The translations under genes were made by a program, and so were the position numbers. This document shows positions 48,495 through 63,383 of a DNA stretch of 64,000 nucleotides, piece after piece. Under the pieces are notes generated by a model. That model saw only the letters and a program-made list of their open reading frames with translations, searched no databases and was not told where the DNA came from. The DNA comes from Tetrahymena thermophila SB210 (Eukaryota; Ciliophora; Oligohymenophorea; Hymenostomatida; Tetrahymenidae), in NCBI RefSeq assembly GCF_000189635.1, contig NW_002476414.1, forward strand, positions 81,870 through 145,869, given 5' to 3'. Within the stretch, counting starts at the first letter, position 1, and every line of letters begins with the position of its first letter.

Positions 48495-48971
48495 TCAAAA
48501 AATTAATGATATTGCCATTAATACAGAAATAATTAAAATATTAGCATTAGCTGTACATGATTATTTGTCAGAGCTTGCAACAGAAAATTTAGGACCAATA
48601 CAAGCAAGGCAGTCAGCATCAGTCCAAGAATTAGCTGGTCTTGATGAATGGCAAGAAGCAGAAGAAGCAACACAAGCTGTATTACCACTATTTGCAAAGA
48701 TTGCTGAGATTGATCCATTTGGAGTACCAGGACAAGATTAGCAGTAGAGATCTACAATTCCAGTAAGTTTAGCAGCATCAGCAGCATTAGGACAGTTGTT
48801 GACAGCACATTTGTTATTATTTGAACCTGTTACCCAACTTAAATTACCTGGCAATTGAGGACATTTATCAGAACATGAAGTACCAGATCCTGTACAAACA
48901 ACATCATTACCTTAAGCAGCAAAGATAAAGCCTACTAAAAGTAAAGCGACGCTTAATTTCAAAATATTCAT
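48495..48971 (-). CDS. Immobilization-antigen-like surface protein, copy 4
   Basis: 158 aa. Like copy 3 but with Ile for Val in NGSISAIFANSGN. Signal peptide, CxxC motifs and GPI-type tail are intact. Separated from copy 3 by the zinc-finger gene; offset between the pair is 3803 bp. Confidence 0.82.
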
Positions 48972-49902
48972 CTTTTAAAGCAATTTTTTTATTTTTTTCT
49001 ATTGATTTGTGTGAGAGTTGTATTATTATTGTTATTGTTATTTAATTTATATAAAAAACTTTAAATTAGTTCATCATGTATTTAAAATAATAAAAACTGT
49101 TAAGATAGGTGAAAATTTAATAGTATTAATTAAGCATTCATAAAATAGACAATAAGATTAAAAAAATAATTTAAAATTAAAATTTTGTAAAAAGTGATTT
49201 AATTAATTCTGATAAAGTGTTTGAGTTTAAATTTGATTTATAGTTTAAACAAAAACAATAATTAATTTTATTATTGATTTATCTCCTCACTAAAAATTGT
49301 AAATTAAAATTTTGAATTTTTACTAGTAATAATTTATTGAAATTAAATAAGAAAATTTTATCAAGAAAAATAAGCTTTTAAGTTTTTTAAAAGTATAATA
49401 AGTAAATATAATTATACAAATTTTACAATGAATTTTTAAATTTAATGATTAATATTTTTTTATAATTAAAAATTGTTTATTAAAGCATTTGTACTATTTA
49501 AGTTGATTTTTAATTACTAAAAGAATAAATATCTAAATTTTAAATATAATAAATATATTATATCAACCAATTATATTAAAAAATTTGTTACATTATTTAA
49601 AGTTTTTTAAATTAATTTTATTTATTTTTATATTAGTTATACATTTGGTAAGGTTTGTTTTATTTTAGATCAATTATTTAAAAAAATAATATACCCTATA
49701 TTCTCGTTAATTAAGGACTTTTTTGAGTAGTATTTAAAAAATGTTTATATATATTATAGAATTATTATATAATTTTTTCTAAAAGCTAAATAAATAATCT
49801 TTAAGAATTTTTACCTTAATTTAAGACTAAATAAAAATATAAAAAGTTTAAAAATTAAACATTAAAAAAGAATAACTTAAAATAAAATATTGGTTAAAAA
49901 AC
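48972..49902. repeat. Spacer, copy of 45169-46164
   Basis: Close copy of the spacer after antigen copy 3 up to about 49690. There a segment ATACCCTATATTCTCGTTAA with TTAAGGAC follows, which differs from the other copy and resembles transposon-end words seen near 11790 and 40465. No gene. Confidence 0.55.
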
Positions 49903-51309
49903 TCATAATTCTTAATTTGAATTCAATAACTAAATTAATTGCATAGCATTTGTTAATTTATTTTGAATGACTTAATTTTTAGAACGCCTTATTTATTTTT
50001 GTTGATAACTTTCATTATTAATTTTATCATCAGTTTGCATAACATATTCACTTTTTCCAAATTTAGAAAAATCATTGTGAAATGATATTTAAATAAATTT
50101 TAAGCTTTCCTTGTATTATATAAATATCCACCATCCATTGGTTTATTTAATTTTTTGAAAGGCTCTCTCTATTTCATAATAATCATTGCTTTATATATTT
50201 GATAAATCTATTCCTTTTGTTATTATAATTTGTTTTTATTATAAAAATTACTAATAAAATCTTTATCTTATTTCAATAGATTTTAAATCTTTTTTTTCAA
50301 AATTTATGAATTTTTCTAAAAAAGATTTATGATCATTAGATTAATTTTAAGAGTATAAAATATTTTAGATTAAAAATCTTAAATAACCATTTTTTTGTTC
50401 CAAAAGTGACTAATTTGAAATTTCTATTATTTGTTTTTAAAAAATTGATATTTAATTTTCATACTAATTTGTATTTTGTTCAATAAATTCCTCTTTTTAT
50501 TTAATTTACTCTACTTTTTGGTCCAAATTTTCTGTTAGAGATGTTAATTTTTACTCTAACTATTAAATAGTCTCTTTTTTTTAATTTTATTGAGTTATTA
50601 ATATTTCTATTTATGATTGATTAGATTACTGAATATTTTTTTACTCATTATATTTGTTAATAAGATCTTAAATATCAGTGATTTATTCATTTTTAAATAG
50701 ATTATTAAACTGAAAGTGAATATTTTTGCATAGTATATTTAGTTAGTCTAAATTTTGTGGTTTTTAATTTAAATATAAGTTGATCTCATTCTAGATTAAT
50801 TCAGAATTAGACTAACTTTTATTTATTTAATCTAACAAAAATTATTATATGGAGTTGCGATCGATTTCTTGTCTTTACAATAATTACTTGAGTTAGGTAA
50901 TTAAGCTAATTTCATTCCACTTTGATATTACTTAATCTCCGTTCATGCGTTCAAATTTATTTATGAAATCCTTTTTGTATTCTGTAAATCTTTCAATCAC
51001 TTATTTTTCAAGTTGTGCCATTTAAAAAATGAAATTAGACAGAATAATTTGCTATTGTTATTTATCTTTTATTTCTTTGACCTATTTAAATAGCGACTAA
51101 TCACTTAGGAGTGGCCAATTATCAATTATATCATTATTTTGCTCCTCTAGTAAATCTTCTATGTATAAAAATGATCTTTGAGATTAATCGTTGAATGAAC
51201 ACTTCAAGCATTAAAACTAAATGACTCCGCTTTAATCGTACTTCATAACTTAAGCCTATTTCTCTGTATGATTATCACAGAATATAAAATCTTTTTTTAA
51301 TTAGTTCAT
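49903..51309 (-). CDS. Zinc-finger / coiled-coil protein, copy B
   Basis: 468 aa, single exon, TGA 49903-49905. Paralog of the gene at 46165: same FCDNH..FQCLKC zinc site, same Gln-rich coiled coil and NGWWIFIQYK near the C-terminus. The N-terminal half is better conserved than the C-terminal half (e.g. IQFVMKRKYE in A is replaced by RFYQQFLQQK in B). Both frames are intact, so both may be functional. Confidence 0.8.
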
Positions 51310-52031
51310 TTTCACTTCTCTTTATTTTGATTTAAAATATGATAAGATTTTCCTAATAATTAATATTTGTTTTGAACACCTATAGTAAATTTGCTTCTTT
51401 AATAGAAGATCAAGTAAAGGTAGATATTAGAATATTTAACATGAGCTAAATCCAAATTACATTTAAATTAATAAAAACTTTAAAGTATTATCAATTTCAT
51501 TTTCTGATCTAAATATCCTGTTTGTTTTTTAAGATAATTTAATAAATGTTGCAACAATATTAATATATAAAATTTGTAATATAAAATGTTAAAGAAATAT
51601 TTTAAGTTATATTATTACTTAAAAGCATATATATATAGCAAGCTGCCATTCAAAAATTCCGATGTTTTGATGTTACTTATTATGAAGTAAATTTAAATTT
51701 TTTTAAAAAATTTAACTTATTCATTTTAAAATATTTTAAGTTTTATGTTAGAACATTTAATACTTTAATAACATTTAAAAATAATAAATTCTCTTAAAAT
51801 ATAAAATAAAAAAAATATTTTTGTTACTTTCCTTGAAATAAGCAATTTGTTTTTATTCATTATTTTATGTTTAACTTCATATTAAAATCAATAGAATGAA
51901 ATTTAGAAAAAAATTAAAAAATAATCATTAAATATTTAAGTTATTTTCAATCATATTTGATATGAAACATGAATATAATAATTATTATTATTTATATAAT
52001 TAATTTGTTAATGGTAAAATCAGTCAGTCAA
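51310..52031. other. Spacer, no gene seen
   Basis: AT-rich. At about 51643-51665 it holds a one-armed match (TGCCATTCAAAAATTCCG) to the hairpin element at 24288. No gene. Confidence 0.5.
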
Positions 52032-53018
52032 TCAGTATTAAGAAGTTTTATTTAATGAAATACGGTGTTGGGTATCGTTGTTGTTAAAGAAATATTCTTA
52101 TTGACTAAATGAACCGTTGATATGAACTGGACTGAAGTTGTATATTGCAATTCTTTCTAATAATTCTTAGTCTTCAAAAGTGTGATTATTCAATCTTACT
52201 TAATTTACAAAGAAATTAGCAAAATACTTCGATGTTTCTATTTATAAAGGGCTATGAGTAGCATTTACTCCATCAAGCAAGTTAAATCTTTCAATTTCAG
52301 GATGGAATTGAATAGCATAAATTGGATATTACTTGTGTTCATAAGATCCAACATAGATATTATCATCAAAGTCACGCATTTATGTGGTAAGAATGAATTC
52401 TTTGCTCATAAATTTATCGAAATTCTTAGGAGATAAACCCCAATGATGATAGACATATAGAGCTTAGCCATTACTAATGAAAGACTTTAAAAAGCTTGAC
52501 ATGTTTTAGTACATTTTTCCATAACTAAGAAACTCTACGGGTCTGCAAATATTGTCATCGTTATAATCTGATAGAACTTAAGAATAATTTGAATAAGCTA
52601 AAGTGATTAGTTCTAATCCTAAGCATGTTCCCTAAAGAGGGAAGAATCTTCCTTAGCTGTTCCATTCTAAAGTTCTATTCAAAATGTGCTAAGCTTTTAA
52701 AGTCATGTCAGTGAATCCAGTTTTGTTTGCAACATTCAACCACAAATCAGCACCACCTCCAGGGAAATGAACTCCATTAACTCTTTCTAAAAGATAATCA
52801 ATTTCTTCATAGCTGTAACTAGAATAAATGGGGACAATTTAAGCTCCTTCACTCTACCAGTGTTACACATCGCAAGCATCAACCCAGGTAAACTAATCTG
52901 CAGGGAAATTAGGGTCAGAAGATGTTTGCATGAATAAACCAATAACTGGTTTATTGAAGCTTTGATAGCTCAAGCCTAAGAAAGCGAAAAACACTAAAAT
53001 TAACTTTACTCTATTCAT
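52032..53018 (-). CDS. Gamma-glutamyl hydrolase (secreted/lysosomal)
   Basis: 328 aa in one exon, TGA 52032-52034. A class I glutamine-amidotransferase-type peptidase that trims the poly-gamma-glutamate tails of folates. Residues 1-17 form a signal peptide, so the enzyme enters the secretory or lysosomal route. Family landmarks: KPVIGLFMQ (start of the fold), FPGGGADLW (residues 85-93), the nucleophile elbow GTCLGLELI with Cys132, HHWGLSP (191-197), and QFHPEIE with His239 and Glu241. N-glycosylation sites (NKT, NRT, NYS, NMS) fit a secreted protein. Length matches the family. Confidence 0.95.
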
Positions 53019-54882
53019 TAATAATTAGTAAGATTAGTCGAAATTTTTTATGATGTAAATTACTATTGATAATTGAGTAAGTATCTTTATTTTTCAAATA
53101 TGAGCAATTTATTTATGAAATACAAAATTAATATCTTTAATAATACCATCAATAAAAGTAAATAAATAGTTCAAATGTAATTATCAAGATATTATCAATT
53201 GTACTGCCACTTATTAATAAAAAGTTTGCTAATTTTATATTGTAAATTGAATTAATAAGTAACAATGAAATGTTTATTATAACTTTAACAAATATCTTCT
53301 ACGTAAAGAATTGAGCAATATTAGATTTAAGATGATTTTTAAAATAATGGGTTTTACAGACAAGCGATGAATATTTTAATTATTATATTTTCTATGAATA
53401 ACCTACCTAATCTAATAAATAATTTTTTGATATCTATCAAAAATTTTGTTTATTGTCTGTCTGTCTTTCTACAGTCAAAAAATATTAAAATTGACTTAAT
53501 ATTTTTAGAACTTTTATTTTGAAGGTTATATTTTAATAAATTCATTTTAAAGTTTGTAATATTTTGATAAAATAATAGCTCTCATTTCATATCTTGAAAT
53601 ACCAAGTAATAAAAGTAGTAAGTTTAAATTAATATGAATCTCCTATTTATGAAAGATTGCCAAATAACAAAATAATAATTTTTTCTATGATTTTTCTAAT
53701 CTAATAAGAATGTTTAGATGTATATAAAATTTACTTCTTTAAAATATCTTGAACAAAACTAAAATATGTTCTAAGCTATTTACTTCATTTTTTTTTGTTA
53801 GATATTTAAAATTAAGTTATTTTAAATAAAAAATTCATATTTTAAAGAGAAATTTGCTATTAATTAAATTATTTTTAAAATATATTTCAAATTAATAATT
53901 TTTTTATTTAAATTAATTTTATTTTATTTCAAAAATTTTCAAAAGAATTCTAATTTTAACTTTAAAAAGAAAATTAAATTCTGTCTTATGTTAAAATTCT
54001 ATCTTTTTTTCATAGATTTATTTCGATATTTTTTAAATTATCTAAAGCTAAATATTTTAAAAATATATAAAATTAAAATACTTTTCTCTTTTTTAACAGA
54101 TATAAATTAATTTACATTTATTATCTAAGCTTTGATCAATTAATTATTCAAGGTTATATAATATGACCAAGTAAGTTTTAAAATATTAAATTATTTTTAG
54201 ATACTTAATTACTGAAAAAAGGATTATTACTTCATAGCATATTTTTTTTAAACATATTCCCTTTTTTAAATAAGTTTTTACAAACAATTGGAATAAAATT
54301 TTAATCATGAATATTTTATATGTAAAAACAAATTTCAAAGTAGTTAAAATTAATAAAAATATTTATACAGAGTATTCACAATGATAGAGTTTATTTTTGG
54401 ATATTTGTAAAATAATAAATTTAAATTATTAATTCTTACTAAAAAAATATTTATGTTTGACTTTAAAGAAGTAAATACAAATTAAATAAACATGGAAATA
54501 AATAAAAATAAGTTAGAAAAATATAATAGAAGATTACTTGAACGAGAGATGTGCTTGAATCGAAAAACGCATTTTTAATTAGAAGATATTACTTAACAAA
54601 AAATACGATGAATTATTTTTTATATTAAAAAACCACCTTTGAATTTATTCTATGACTAAAAAAGGTTGACTGACCGAATGATTGATCGATGAGTTGAATG
54701 TAAAAGTTAATATTTAAGTAGTATAACATTAATCATATAAATTCATTTCAAACTAAATTAAACATTTAATTACGCTATATAAATCAAATCATCAAAAAAA
54801 AAAACAAATAGTTATTAAGTATTTTCAGAATAAAAACAAGCACAGCACAGATAGAGAAAACAAAAATTTTAGTGTTGGGTCA
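53019..54882. other. Spacer, no gene seen
   Basis: Divergent region between the hydrolase (minus) and the membrane-protein gene (plus), so it should hold both promoters. AT-rich, with no conserved block that I can recognise. Confidence 0.5.
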
Positions 54883-55793
54883 ATGTAGAATTTAAAGCAT
54901 GAAACAAAGCAGTTTGTTAAGTACCTCGGCGAGTTGAGCACTTATGAAATTCTTTAATGCATTTTGTCTGGCATTTTCGGAATTTTAATCTGTGTATTCA
55001 CTAGCGCAATAGTAAATACAACTTTGGTGGAGATCTCAATAAATATCATCTTTGCATTTGTAAGAATTAATATTGCATTTTAATTAATTTAAAACTATAT
55101 TTGGAGTTCTTTCATTCAAATAAATCTATTTTATCTCTGACAATCGATAAGCATATTTTATATTTTAAAGTATTTCGGTGTTTGCTTTTTGATGATCGGC
55201 ATATTGCTAGTTATGAGAATTTAAAGTCTTCCTGAAACTTCCGAAATGGGAAAAAGAAAGCCTTTCCTTTTCATATTTTCATGCATGGTTATTGTTTCAG
55301 GAACTTTTTGCTTTTTCCTTGAAGACAACTGGTTCATAAAGTTGCCTCCCTTTGAAAAAGGTCCTATTTATACAATAATTTCGATGTCATTGAATTTCTG
55401 TGTAATCTTTTCAATAGTTGATTTGATGAATTTCTTTATGGGATTCTGCTAGAAATCTCATTAAAAAACAATGGTAGAAACACCCAAACAGGTAAAATTA
55501 ATTTAATAATTTATAAATAAACATTTTTAAAATTAAAAAAGATCGCAGTTACATTATTTTTAAGTGTAGTAATGGGGTTGTTTTATGGCATAATCTTCTC
55601 AATATTTGATTTAGAAGATCAACGTGGAGCTAAATTAGACTCATAATTGATATAAGACGAATATTATTGCATTCCAATCGCATCTATCTTAGGTTTTGTA
55701 GGTGGGTTTATTAATGAACTTTTAAGAATAAGAGGAGATTATCTACCAATCATCTTCACAAGACAAGAAGACCCCTTCAACGAAGAAATCTGA
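54883..55793 (+). CDS. Multi-pass membrane protein, three exons (unknown)
   Basis: 249 aa. Exons 54883-55059, 55171-55491 and 55542-55793; introns GTAAGA..TTAAAG (111 nt) and GTAAAA..AAAAAG (50 nt), all in phase 0. About six hydrophobic segments: ILQCILSGIFGILICVF in exon 1; YFGVCFLMIGILLVM, FLFIFSCMVIVSGTFCFFL and a long one ending in FSIVDLMNFFMGFC in exon 2; VTLFLSVVMGLFYGIIFSIF and IPIASILGFVGGFINEL in exon 3. This resembles the INSIG family (Insig), with six helices and ~210-250 aa, but I cannot confirm that from motifs. Ends in an acidic tail. ER or other membrane location inferred. Confidence 0.8.
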
Positions 55794-57037
55794 AGATAAA
55801 AATAGTTCTAAAGAATATTAACAAATTACAACAACAGTAAGTAAGTATAAAAGCTCTTTAATTTATAGCGGAGAGATAATAAATAATAGTATTTAAACAA
55901 TTGAATGAAATAGTAATTTAGAAGTATAAAATTAAACTCTGAGTGCTAATTCAAAACAACATTTTTAACAATAAACAAGCATATATATCGATCATAGATC
56001 AACTAGTGAGTGGATTAAATAATTAGTTATTTGATCGCAACTAAACTACTAGAAAGGGAAATTAAAATAAATAAATATATTAATAAAACATGTAAAAATA
56101 AATAAATAAATTTAAATTTTTTACTAATCAATCAATTAACTTTTTGTATATTAATTATTTATATTTTATTTCATATTTTTATTCTTTCCTTTCTCTTTAA
56201 ATTCAACCATAACTTACTTCATCAGTAAAAGTCTCTTTTTAAATCCCATATTTAATCTAAATTTTATAAGGTGCACTGTTTATTTCTTATTGCTTTTCTT
56301 AGAAACTAGAATAAATATCTAATCTATATTATTTGTTATAATTACTAAAAAATATTAAGTTTTTATATTTAATCAAATTATTCCTTTTTTCATTCAAATC
56401 AAAACAAATAAAATAAAATAAAGGAATTTAAGTTAATGATTTTAAGGGAAATTAACAATGAATATCTTTTGAATTTAACTAAATATTATTTTATATTTTG
56501 TTTTTTTCTTTTACTTTTTAAAACTTATCCGTCGATTAACTGATTAAAATCATATTTTTTGTCAAAAACCTTTATCATTCTATTTATTTATAAATCAATT
56601 CTAAAAATTTTTAATTTTTTTTGAAGTTTTATTGAATTTTTCTTTGAAATTGTAAAGAAACTATAAAAAACAATTAATTAAAAATAAGCAAAATACTCAA
56701 TAGATAGGAAAATAAAATATGTAAAAATAAATAAATTTAAGTTTTTTATTAATCTATTTTAATGTTTAATTATTATATAATTTTATATTTTGATGTTTCT
56801 CTCAAAACTACTTCATTTAGTTTTCTTTTACTTATTTTATTATTTTATACATAATAAAAAACTTAATTTTATCAAAGAGAAGCCATTTATTTGAAATTAC
56901 TTTTATTGAATTTAAATCAAGTTGTTTATAATTATTTGAAATATATTTATTTAGTTTTTATTATTATCAATTTTTGTTTGTTTGTTTTGTTACTCACTCT
57001 CGTGTTTAAATGTTTTATTTATTTATTTATTGTTTTT
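55794..57037. other. Spacer between convergent genes
   Basis: AT-rich convergent region. The frame at 56891-57076 overlaps the 3' end of the deoxyhypusine synthase gene on the opposite strand and is hydrophobic by composition only. No gene supported. Confidence 0.5.
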
Positions 57038-58615
<1,578 letters not shown>

Positions 58616-61600
58616 CGATTCTATAATTAAATGTACAATTTAATAGTTTAAGCTAATATTTAATTGCCTATTAATTGTGTATCTTTTTTATATTAAATCT
58701 TGTTTATTTGTTTGATTAATACCAATGTTTTTGTTAAATTATTAATTATTAAAATTTAGATTCCTCTCTTTATAAATAGCAAACAAATAGTTAGCAAACT
58801 AAAGTAGTAGCAGTTTAATTCCTTTAATTATTTGATTTAACAATTAAATTCTTATTAATAATAATCAATAAGCCAACTCATCAGTATTTAATTTATTCTT
58901 TCACAATTTTATATCAGAATATTATAATTCTTTCCATGTCTCAACTCATTCTATTTTAATTAAATCTGATTTCTTTCAAAATCTACTAATTCAACTTGCC
59001 CTAACTCCTTAAAAAAGCAATAACATAAATTAAAACTAAATAGTAAACCAAAAAAACCTTCATAAAAAGCATTATCAACCTAAATATTCAAGAAAAAAAC
59101 AATTTTTCCAATTTAGTCTTTAAAAACTCCTTAGTTAAGAAAAAAAAATAACTTGAGTTATTTAAAAAATTAACCAAATAATATGAGAATGTAAAAGTTA
59201 TTTTATTAATATCTAATTTTGTAATAATCCTATTTGTTACTTCAGGCGAGTATCTTACCTTAAAAAGTTAATCAAAACATAAAATTAGAAATTCAAATTC
59301 ATTAATTTAAAGTGATTTCTTCAACTCATAGAATTTTATAATAACATTTAAAAGTTATAACTTAAAATTGATAAAAAATACAAAAATCATTTGAGTTAAG
59401 TTAGGAAAATAAATCTGTTATGAATATAGGCAGTAAAATTTTATAAAAAATTCTATTTTTAATACCAAACAATAGAAAACAAATTTTTAAACATATGAAA
59501 TACGTTTTAATAATTTTCTTTTAGCATTAATCATATAAAATGAGTAGCTAAAATATGCAAATATATTTAAATGAATAGTTAGAAATGTTTTTATTTATGA
59601 TTTTTATAGAGTGTAAACCATTTAATAATTTACAAGTATGATCCACTGTTAATTAAAACAATAAGTTACAGAATTTAAAGTATTTAACAAATCAAATTAA
59701 CAGCCAAATTAGAAAAATTCTTTTTCTTTCTTTTAAAAATAATTAAATAAGTTTCAGAAATTTAGAATATTCAAATTTACGTTAGCAAAATTCAAAATTA
59801 TTACGTGATTTGATATCCCAGAGGAAAAACAGCAGAGACCAAATCAGAATTTATCTGTAAGCTAAATTTTGAAATTTATCTGTGAAATCCCTTTTTATTT
59901 AACAAAAGGCAACATATAATATATTTAAATACATATCTATTATACGAAGCTAAATAAGCTTTAAAATAATTTTTATTTGTGCTTTAAGAGAGGTTTAAAT
60001 TCGAAATATTAAAAATAAATTTAAAATCTTGTATATTTATTTATAACTATCATCTTTTTTGAAAAATTATTTTTACTGCAAACAAATTTGCTAAATTTTT
60101 GGTATTCATTTTTAGACAGTTACAGAATAATGAATGATAGATAGATGGTAAATATTTTCAAAAGGAATATCTCAAATATTAAATAAGTTTATTTAAATAA
60201 TAATAAATATATCAGTAAGCTAAAATTTATGAATAAATAAAAATAGAATAAAGGCAAGATTAAAATAAAATAAGAAAAATATATGGAATTGTTTTAGTTA
60301 GATTTCTATTTTTTATTAAATTAATTTAAGTAAATGCTCTAATAATAAAAATAATTAATTAATTAAAATTCATCTAAATATCAAAAATTAATTAAATTTT
60401 GATTAAATTTTTCAAAAAAGCTAATATTTTTAGATATTTAATATTTATTTATTTATTTTTTTGAATGAATGAATGATTTTAATTTTATAACAGTTTTATT
60501 TTAATAATTTTTTTAACAAATGATGGTTTAAAATTCTAAGAAGATTATTTAATTAAATTAATTTAAGTAAATGCTCTTATAATAAAAATATAATTAAAAT
60601 TCATCTAAATATCAAAAATTAATTAAATTTTGATTAAATTATTCAAAAAAAGCTAATTATTGTTAGATATTTAATATTTATTTATTTTTTTTGAATGAAT
60701 GATTTTAATTTTATAACAGTTTTACTTTAATAATTTTTTTAACAAATGATGTTAAAAATTCTAAGAAGATTATTTAATTAAATTAATTTTAGGGAATTTA
60801 TAATATAATCTCTGATATATCACAAACCCATAAAAGATTAATAATTTGAATTAATTGTTTAAAAATTATTGATAAGTTCTAAATAAAAAACTTATAAGGA
60901 TAATATTTTATACTTTTGAAGAAAATATTTTTAAATTTTTGAAGATTTAATTTCAGTTAAAATATTATTATTTCTTAAATTAAATTATATCTAAAATAAA
61001 TTCTATTCATTTTGTAAAATTGTTGGATTTAATTTATTGAAAATAAAGCATAACATAGTCAAATAATTTATAGTTAGCACTAAATATTTATGAGAAAACT
61101 TAATAAGTTAAATGTATTAAATCTAAATTTTTATAAAAAAATCTTTTATCTTTCAAATTTTAGTTATTGAAACTCCAATTTTCGATTTAAAAAGTAAAAA
61201 TATTTTGGAAGAACATTAAAAAATTAAATTTTCACTAACTGATTATAGAATGAAATATTTTAGAATTTGATTTTAATTGGTGTTTTTCAAGGAATTTTTA
61301 TATTTAGAAAATAAAGTGATGTAAAAGCTAATTAAGATGGAAAGGTAATAATAATAATAAAAGACACCTACTAAAGAATTTAAAAAATTTTAATGAAAAA
61401 ACCAAGATTAATATTAAAAAAGTTAGTTTAGGGTTGATAAATCTCTAATATAACATGCAAAAATTAACTTAGAATATACATTCTATATTTTAATTTTTTT
61501 TTTTTGGAGTCATTTATTTTAATCAATTCAAAAAATAAAATTTATTTATTCTAAATTATCAGATATATCAATAAATCATTTGTTAAATAAAATAATTATA

Positions 61601-62066
61601 AAATAGATATCAATTAAGATAAAATTAACTATTATAAAAAAAATAAATGTAAAATTTTAATGGAAATAAAATGAAATATTATTATAAATTATTCTTTATA
61701 TGCACAGTATGAATTTTATGTTATATATCATGAATTTATTAGGAAAACAGAAAATTATTGAAAGTTAATATGCATGTTTGTTTGTTTATTTATTTATTTG
61801 TGTATGTGTGTATGCACTTATTTATATAGTTATGTATATTATATAGTATAAATGGATGGATGGACCTTTGTAAATATTTTTATGAAAGCTTTTTATTTAT
61901 TTATTTAATTAATTATTTTATAAATTAATGAATTTTATTTATTTAATTTGAGGGTTTGTTTTTTTTGTTACGGGTTTGCTGAAAGATTGTTTTTTTAAAT
62001 ACATTATTTATTTTTTTAGGAATAATTGAGTTAATTAATCTACTTATTTATCTATTTATCTACCAA
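58616..62066. other. Long AT-rich spacer with a tandem duplication
   Basis: Almost 3.5 kb with no ciliate-code frame of note. It holds a two-copy tandem repeat at 60319-60779 and scattered (TTTA)n and TGTTTGTT runs. Either intergenic or containing a non-coding RNA I cannot recognise. Confidence 0.5.
60319..60779. repeat. Two-copy tandem repeat (~235 and ~225 bp)
   Basis: Unit 1 (60319-60553) and unit 2 (60554-60779) share TTAATTTAAGTAAATGCTCT at their starts and TTCTAAGAAGATTATTTAAT at their ends, with small indels in simple-sequence runs. Not coding. Confidence 0.9.
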
Positions 62067-63383
62067 TCAATCGATCATGTCTACGTTGTGTTCAATAGTA
62101 TGATCTACACTTTCTCCTTCATATTCAGATGAGGAAATAGATTCTTATTGAGCAATATTTTTGCAGATTGCTATATATTCTTTGAATTCTGTGAGGAATA
62201 CCATTTTAACAACATTTTCGTCAAAAGTGCTTTTGCAAGAGAACTCTCCATAGAATCTTACTTTGGTTTTTACTTATCCGATATTTAAATTCATGCTGCC
62301 GAATGCAGTTTAGTTATGGTTAGGAACGTTTTAGAAAGTTGATTCATCATTTAATTGACTTTGCTTGCGAGACTGAGTGTTGTTGCTTTTGTTTTAATTT
62401 TTGTGGAAAGAGCTTGTCAATCTTTCTTCAGCTGTTTCGTAGTGCTCAAAGAAGGTATGGCCAGCTTTTATGATTTATGCACGAACAATATCATCGATTT
62501 CAGGCACTTTATGATGGTTAACAGATGTATAGCAGTTGTTGAGATTAGGACCTATATCAGTGTAGAAGCTAGCAAGGACTAAATCACGTTAAACCTTTTG
62601 CATTTATTTAGCGAAGATAATGTGGGAGACATTAAATTCTTTGTTTTGAGAGCTTTCAATTGTGGTTTATTTCTAAATTTTATTTGTGTATTTTTTTAAA
62701 TTTTACAATCCTTTGAGGAGCTTTTCAGCACTGCAGCTGACTTCAAATTCCAATTTAACAACATTAATGCACATTTGATTGCTGATACTTTTTCTGTGTC
62801 CATTTACTTAGACATTTTAAGTTGGGCTGGGAGGTTGTTTGCTTCTTCTAAAATCAGGATTGCTTAACGGACCATTGTTTGAGAAAGAATTTTATGTGGA
62901 ATTTCTAAAAGATTAGTACTTTTCTGTAGGTACGTTCGAGTTAGATTCAGTTTATTAGTAGCTATTGGGAACTCCTATATTTATGAGAGCCTAATTGACG
63001 AACTTTGCGGGTACTTGTTTAGATCCAAATATGATTTTTTCATCCTTTTAAGAGTAAATTACTTCTAAACCTAACTTAGAATTTGCTACATTCCAATCAG
63101 GATCAGTATTTATTTAGTTAATTTCTGTAATTAATCTTTGAGCGACTTAACACCAGCTTCCTTCTGTGTTATCGCTAAAGTTAGGGACGTAGTTGACATC
63201 ATATTTATTCATATAAGACTATAACTTGATTTTATCATTGAAAGTGAAATCTTCATCCTTAGTTGCTGGATTTGTGTAATAAATTTAAGCCTAGGACTAA
63301 TTTTGATAATGAATTCTTGATGGTTTGTCTTATTTTTAATTATATTTGACATTACTTTGCTCGCAGCACATCATGTTCCCCAT
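62067..63383 (-). CDS. Protein with MGNMMCC acylation-type N-terminus (unknown)
   Basis: 438 aa, single exon, ATG 63381-63383, TGA 62067-62069. The start MGNMMCCEQS has Gly2 followed by Cys6-Cys7, a typical pattern for N-myristoylation plus palmitoylation, which would tether the protein to a membrane. Residues ~40-150 (DEDFTFNDKIKLQSYM..) look globular; the middle is Ser/Asn/Gln-rich; a second globular part contains VVKLEFEVSCSAEKLLKGL and later VRFYGEFSCKSTFDENVVK. The C-terminus is acidic (SSSEYEGESVDHTIE). No known domain recognised. Confidence 0.8.
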
